NCBI RefSeq assembly: GCF_035083965.1
Contig: NC_089740.1
Span: forward strand, 10,910,596-10,974,595
DNA: 64,000 bases
Direction: 5' to 3'
DNA from: Branchiostoma lanceolatum
Taxonomy: Eukaryota; Chordata; Leptocardii; Amphioxiformes; Branchiostomatidae
The notes beneath the pieces are model-generated. The model had not been told where the DNA came from. It did not search any database and saw only the letters and a list, made by a program, of their open reading frames with translations. How positions within the stretch are numbered: position 1 is the first letter of the stretch; each line of letters starts with the position of its first letter. Below, piece by piece: positions 57,978 through 64,000 of the stretch. Both the position numbers and the translations under genes were made by a program.

Positions 57978-60900
57978 TCAATCTGATTCTGAAGCTGGTT
58001 CGATATTTATTGTCACCTTACACTCAGTATCAACGACTGGGCAAGAGTGCTTCTGATAGGCACGTGTTTGGAACGTTGGTGCCTTGACGTTGAGAAGGCC
58101 CTGGTTGCCCTGCCTGCTTCGCGGAAGGACGGAGTCACAAATGGCCAGGCTTTCATCCAGTCCCTCCTGAAGAATGCGTAGGTTGGTCTGCAGATCCTCC
58201 ATCTTCGATACATCTTCTGAAAAAAAAAAGATTAACGCATGATTATCGTACTGGAAAAACTTTATTGATTGTACCTCACAGAAGTAAATTCGGAAGATTG
58301 ATAATGATGATGATGTTCTGAAAAAAAAATTTCAGGCACAGATGTCATGCTTCAATGACTGAGTATTTCTTCGCAGTCCAATACTATCACTAGCTTGCTT
58401 GAGATTATCATATCTTACCAGTTTTGTCCTCCTTGTTTGTCGCCCTGTGGAAACCCAACATGGCCTTGAAGCTCCTCCACATGTGATCGGCAAGGTCACG
58501 GTCGTGGGTGACGTCAACGTCGGCGGAAATGGCGTCACAGATGATGGTCATGAGGAAGTTCATCAGGAGGATGAAGATGCAGATCATGAAGGTGGTGAAG
58601 AAGATGGGCCCGGTGAGAGGGTTGGAGTCCAGCATCTCATTGGCGAAAAACCTGGAAAATAAGGCAACAGGCATGAATATAGCAGGAAATCCAATGAAAA
58701 AAAAAAGATTTCCGTGATCTTTTCTGCAACCTTTCTGGGACCGTTGACCTATCTTCCTTTCACTGTCTTCAACGTGCCTTTGCACGTTGACCTTCAATCC
58801 CTGTCACTATTTAGCGACACCATTTTCCTGTCGATCAACTGTATCTAAATAACTACGTACACAAGCAAACAAACAAACAAACAAACAAACAGACAAGCAG
58901 ACACACTGTACACGAGGTTGAAACACACAGAAATACACAAATAGATATTAACGGGCTTAACAGAATAAAATGTGACTTGAATAATGATTTCGCACCTTTT
59001 TACGCATCATTGCTTTATGGTGGTACTCAGATCATTTTTACAGTTATAAGGAAAACGTACCTGCCCAGCACCATCTCAAAGAGCGCGAAGGTCGTGTGGT
59101 ACAGGTCCGAGTAGGACTCCATGTGGGCCCCAAAGACGAGGTACCCTAAAACCATAGAGGTGTCAGTATTAAACACACATTTAATTTTGTCCAAAATCTT
59201 TTACCGATACCAGTGCAACCACTCGAGATCACTGCTATACATGTTAACATCAATAGCCCAATGAATGAACAGCTACCGTAACGCTGAATTCAAGCAGCAG
59301 TATTCATATCACTGACTGCTGGAAGTCGCTCTGAAACACTCAATGTTAGAAAAAACAGTAATGCCAATACAACCATTATTAGTATTCACCGGTATTTCAA
59401 ACTAGTCTATTCCTTTGTACGTACCTGAGCTGATGAAGGCCATGAAGGCAACCGCAGCAACGACCAAGAACGACAGGAGCTCCTCCTTCATGAGTCCTGG
59501 AAGGGCCAGGAGTTTGCCGATGGTCTGACTAAAGCGGACGACGCGAAGTAAGGAGATGGTGTTGATAAAAACGACGAGACCCAGGACGTGCTTGAAGCAG
59601 GCATCCCACCATGCGGCAGCCGTCAGGTCCACAAAGTCTTCAAAACCCAGCTCTCCTGTCAAATGCACATGGAATATCAAAAGATATCAAAACCGGGAGT
59701 TCTGCTGCAGTACCATAAAAGTCACTAGGGGGTTTAATAATTTCTTCGCTTTGCCAACATCAACCAATATACCAAATATTAAAAGGTCCATTCACAACCT
59801 CTTTACTTATGCTGTTCACAAACAAACAAACAGAAAACAAACAGACACACAGCCCCGAAAAAGAACCTTCTTGGCGAAGGTAATTATGGATAAAATGAGA
59901 TGCAACAGACATAAATTCGCATTGAAATATCCTAATTAAAGTATCGTCTTACAATTTGAGCAAACAAAACAAGTGAGCAAACCACTCCACAAGTCTTAAA
60001 CTCCAGGTTTTGTGGCATAGGTATTCTACGTCAAGGTTAAACAAGTTTACCCCCAACTACATGAATGTTTTTAATCAACCGAGCGCTAGCTGCATGTGTC
60101 TGAAGTGCGAGGTGCTTACTATTAAGAAAGGTTTAACTATCTTAAATAAACGTCTGCAAGTCGAATACCCTCCTGTCTTTGAAACGAAAGTAATATTTGG
60201 TAAACGTGGAACATACCGTTGCTCCTGGCCACCATGGCGAGTGTATCAGTAGCCACGGCGTACCGCTTGACGAAGACAGAGATGACTGTGGCCGTACCGA
60301 CGAGGCTGACCCATCCAAGAGCATTCCAAGGCGAAGCACAATACCCCCACCCCTCCTTCACCACTGTCTTAACCTCCTTAAAGAGTAGGACTAGGTAGAA
60401 AAGTGTGAAAACAATATGCAGGAACAAACTAACATAATCATTATGGCTTTCGTATTGAAACAACCGAAAAGACGTGGTCGTCGCTTTTGGCATGAGGCTA
60501 CCAATTCCGGAAAGGTCTATGACCATCTTTACAACGCTGAACAGCTTCAAACTGGGGTTATAGAAGTTGATGTCGATTGTAACGGACTTTGTGTATTTTT
60601 CCAAATATTCTGAATCACTCAGAGCATTAATGAACGACATAGCGGTTTTATAGTCTAGAGGGAGGTTGAGAGAGTGAATGTTCTTGCAGTTAGATTTTGT
60701 GTAGTTTGGGTGATCTGAGAGGGCTGGAATGGCGAAACGCCAGCTGGTACAAGACATGTTCCCTGGTAGAACGTCCCAGCCGCGGCCAGCATCTTTGTCC
60801 TTCGTCATGGCACCTGCATAGCAAAACAGATTGTAGTATATAGAATTAAAAGGTTATTCCAACACAAAAAGTTTACACATCGAATGGTTTGAAATCATAA

Positions 60901-63611
60901 TACTGTAAGGGTACCAGATTTTATTCCATGGTGTAGGGATCTCATGGACATCCTAACACAGATGAACTGTCATGCTAACATTAGATATGTGGACAAAAGC
61001 TATGGCTATACTACCGTTAAATCTTCCATATCCTTCTACGGTATAATCAATTAACATGTCAGTTCAATGTTGTTCCTGTTGGGTAAAGGAGCTTAGTTGT
61101 TACTCTTTACATTTATATACACACAAGGCACTCTTAAGTTGAACTGCACTTATTATCGCCTTGAACATAATAGTGGATGACATCTTAAACGTCTTACTGA
61201 TTAAAGAATATATCCAGTTGCTTGAGTACCCTTTGTATTGTGCATTTCATTTCCTAGATGCATATCTTTCATCTATGTTGTCTTATAAACTTACACATAA
61301 CGTAAGCCCTAAAACAGTAAGTTAAAGTACAAAACTTGAGAAGATGCACCTGGACGTTGTCTGATTTGTGTCAGACGTGGAGGACCGATGCGGAAGGAGG
61401 CGGTGTTCTGCGCGAACAGTCGGTCTAAGTACTTCATTTTCCGCCCGTTGTACCAGGCGGATGGGTACAGGGTCGGCAGCAGGACATCCTCAAGCCAGGA
61501 GTAAAACTGGTCAGGCGTCCTGATCTGTACGTAAGATAGATACTTCCTGTTATAAAGTCATGACACAAGTGATACAGCAGTTCTCTTTGTATGGTTTTGT
61601 TTGTTTGTGTGTGTGTTTGTTTGTTTGTGTGTGTATGGGTCTGTCCGAGTGTCTGTGTGTAGTTTGCTCTACATGTAAAAATGATAACAAAGACGAGAAT
61701 TCTTCACAACAATTAGTCTAATAGGTAAACATATCCTTTGTTTAGCAGCTCACCGTATCGTAATCGTTCAGAATGTTGCTGGACAGTGTCTGCCTCTCGC
61801 GGAAGGCATGTGTGTCTTTGTCCATCTGTGCAATGTAGAAGAGGAGGGCCACGAAGATGAGCAACAGAAGAAGCTCCATCATTGTCGAGGCCGACTTCTT
61901 ACCCAGCTCCTTTTTCTTCTTAGCCGACTTGTGATTTGCTTTAGCAGGTCGGCGGAGTTTCCTCGGCGCTATAAAAAGAACAAAAAATGAAGTCAGGTGT
62001 GATCGAAGAAATATCATTGTTGCAGACATTTTAAAGAAATATTGAGGTATTTAAGCATCCAAGATAGATATCAGTAGCTTTAATATATACATTCGCTTTA
62101 GGTTGCTAAATCTTTGATAGGTTGGGTGCCCATTGAGTTGATCACGACGACAGAACAGAACATGTTTTTTAACAAATGTAGATAAATGAAGATTTGGCTT
62201 TAGTTACCCTGTACATTGATATGTATACCAACTCATTGACAATCGAGCTATCAAGCACAAGATAATCAACATAACACCTCATCGATTTGGTTAACAACAA
62301 GATTACATATTCGTTCTGCAATATTCGAGAGATCTAGATACATGTAAGAAATCTATCATAATCAAACACAATTTTCTTTAAGTAATAATTGTCGAACTAT
62401 TTGAGTTCCAACCTGTTGTGTTCCACAGGTTCAGCTGCAGGTCGTCTTTACGGATAGCTGTCGGCTTGGCGAGGAACGGGAGGCTAAAGATGGCAGCCAG
62501 GACCACAGCCAGCACGAAGATCTGCGGAGATAGTGTAAAAACATCATCTTATTGTCATAACATGTCCTTCCATAGATACATATATGTAACTAAAATGGTA
62601 CCATGTAATCAACATATTCTAAGGCGTAACAATAAATTATTTGTCTTTGTATCTTAAGTACGAGAGACATTTACAACCCTAGTAGGGTTTTACAGTGATA
62701 ATTTCTCCGCAGTTATAGTGTAGTGGGCATTTGTCAATAATGTTCATTGACATCCTTTCTTAGCTTCTAAGTATTGTATGTAGCATAGATAATTTCCCTT
62801 GGGTTTTTAAACCTAAAAAATAATAGGAAAATGAAATTAGAGTGTTAAGCTAAATTTTGTACTTTAGGAGAAATAATAGCAGAGGTTTACAGTATCCCAC
62901 ATATATTGCTCCTATGATATCAATCATAACAAGAAGGGTGTGATACGTTACCTGAAGGGTCTCTACCACACAGCTGGATCCCATGAAGGACAGGACGAAG
63001 GCCTTCATCCAGGCGTCACTCTTCTCCTTCCCCCAGTCCATACTGTACAGGATGACGAAGAACGCAGAGATGGTGGACACCAGGAACACGGTCACCCACG
63101 CCACGTACCGGGCCCAGCAGAACAGGGATTTCCGCAGGCGTCCTGGAGTTCAAGAAATAGCTTGGTTGGATAGTGGTTGGGATTAAGGTTGTGGGAAGGT
63201 TCTGAATGCGTGACAGGGACTTAACGTACATAGTACGTGTCACAGATATTCATATGTTTACCAATACCAATTACATTTTTATTGTTGCTCTCAATCTTAA
63301 AATACACGTATACTACAGATGGTCTTCAATCAATCTCGTATTGAATACACTTATATCCTTGTATATAATAATGTGCAAACATTTTTAATGTTGAAAACAG
63401 CTAAACTTGCTTCCTTCTTCTTCCCAGTTCATACTACATGTATTACTGTGACGTGAAGACGCTATTGAGTCATTTGCATACCTTGTTTGGAGGTGCGGAT
63501 TACCATCTCCGGAGTGTCCACAGTCAGGGGCGCCTCCACGCGGAATAGTTGTACAATCATCAGATTGACGGGAACTACAGTCAGGATAGACATCAGGCTG
63601 ATGTACAGCTC
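57978..63611 (-). CDS. Polycystin-1-like channel protein (C-terminal part)
   Basis: Partial gene running off the right edge. Ten exons on the minus strand: 63611-63482, 63142-62952, 62521-62413, 61968-61754, 61524-61350, 60813-60217, 59655-59425, 59145-59061, 58651-58419, 58216-57978 (TGA). These give 734 residues and all phases agree. Order: a TM (LMSILTVVPVNLMIVQLF), TMs YVAWVTVFLVSTISAFFVIL and the next exon, a basic linker, a TM (MMELLLLLIFVALLFYI), the polycystin (TOP) domain with WLEDVLLPTLYPS and FRIGPPRLTQIR, then the six-helix channel-like block ending YLVFGAH, the pore region and S6 (FMICIFILLMNFLMTII). A Leu-rich, possibly coiled-coil tail closes it. The helix before the TOP domain fits PKD1-type proteins, which have extra N-terminal TMs, rather than PKD2. 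The PLAT domain and ectodomain would lie beyond 64000. Confidence 0.88.
58861..58895. repeat. CAAA microsatellite in polycystin-like intron
   Basis: caaa units in a row, ending acaaacagacaag. Confidence 0.85.
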
Positions 63612-63654
63612 CTGTGAAGGTAGCGCATTTATATCATAAGGATGTAAGACATTT

Positions 63655-64000
63655 GGGACGTTATGACGCATTTACATTTAGGAGTTAAGATATCTAGGAC
63701 GTAATGACGCCTTTACATTTAGGAGGTAAGACATTTAGGAGGTAATGTATTCACATTTAGGAGGTAAGACATTTAGGAGGTACGCATTTACATTTAGGAG
63801 GTAAGACATTTACATTTAGGAGGTAAGACATTTAGGAGGTAATTCATTTACATTTAGGAGTAAAGATATTTAGGACGTAATGACGCATTTACATTTAGGA
63901 GGTAAGACCTTTAGGAGATACGCATTTACATTTAGGAGGTAAGACATTTAGGAGGTAATGCATTTACATTTAGGAGGTAAGAAATTTAGGAGGTAATGCA
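63655..64000. repeat. Minisatellite of acatttaggaggtaag units at right edge
   Basis: Alternating words catttacatttaggaggtaag and acatttaggaggtaatg(acg) repeat with a period near 37 bp and shorter variants. The array runs off the window. It lies in an intron of the polycystin-like gene, next to the exon at 63482-63611. Confidence 0.85.

Overview
The window is animal nuclear DNA, almost certainly from a lancelet (amphioxus, Branchiostoma). Genes are split by short introns with GT..AG borders. Minisatellites, foldback elements and tRNA-derived SINEs are dense. The gene set is chordate-like: secreted phospholipase A2, BK-channel beta subunit, 11-beta-HSD1-like dehydrogenase, EDG-like GPCRs, an LRR membrane receptor and a polycystin-1-like channel. 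The species call is inference from content, not from a database match. Exon borders were placed by hand from splice consensus, reading-frame phase and paralogue comparison.

Layout. 1-9.7 kb: secreted PLA2 gene A (+). Its last intron holds an 18-copy minisatellite and a complete MULE-like DNA transposon (4466-9411). 10.8-14.9 kb: a second, paralogous PLA2 gene B (+). 17.4-19.4 kb: a three-exon gene for a small secreted precursor with a KK...GKR amidated-peptide layout. 20.7-22.4 kb: a KCNMB-like channel subunit (-). 23.3-26.6 kb: a second precursor gene with the same peptide motif, two candidate peptide exons and a separate GKK amidation exon. 30.6-31.4 kb: half of a GPCR as a pseudogene (-). 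34.0-35.2 kb: the intact GPCR it came from (+). 38.5-43.8 kb: six-exon HSD11B1-like dehydrogenase (-). 46.2-47.4 kb: a second single-exon GPCR (+), followed by a 1.65-kb minisatellite. 52.5-55.0 kb: single-exon LRR transmembrane protein (+). 57.2-57.7 kb: LINE fragment. 58.0-64.0 kb: 3' part of a polycystin-1-like gene (-), running off the right edge.

Two themes stand out. First, the two precursor genes share a (V/I)VI(D/H)xxD(D/A)W(Y/F) peptide core, an exon-per-peptide design and an amidation signal encoded at the start of the next exon. They look like a small, undescribed neuropeptide family, and the second gene appears able to choose between two peptide exons. Second, several tandem arrays were born at gene edges: on the splice donor of PLA2 A, on the splice acceptor of the dehydrogenase and across the stop codon of a GPCR, plus small duplications on both sides of one PLA2 exon.

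The genes do not form an evident pathway. Several encode secreted or membrane signalling proteins, but only the two PLA2 genes, the two peptide genes, and the GPCR/pseudogene pair are related by local duplication.
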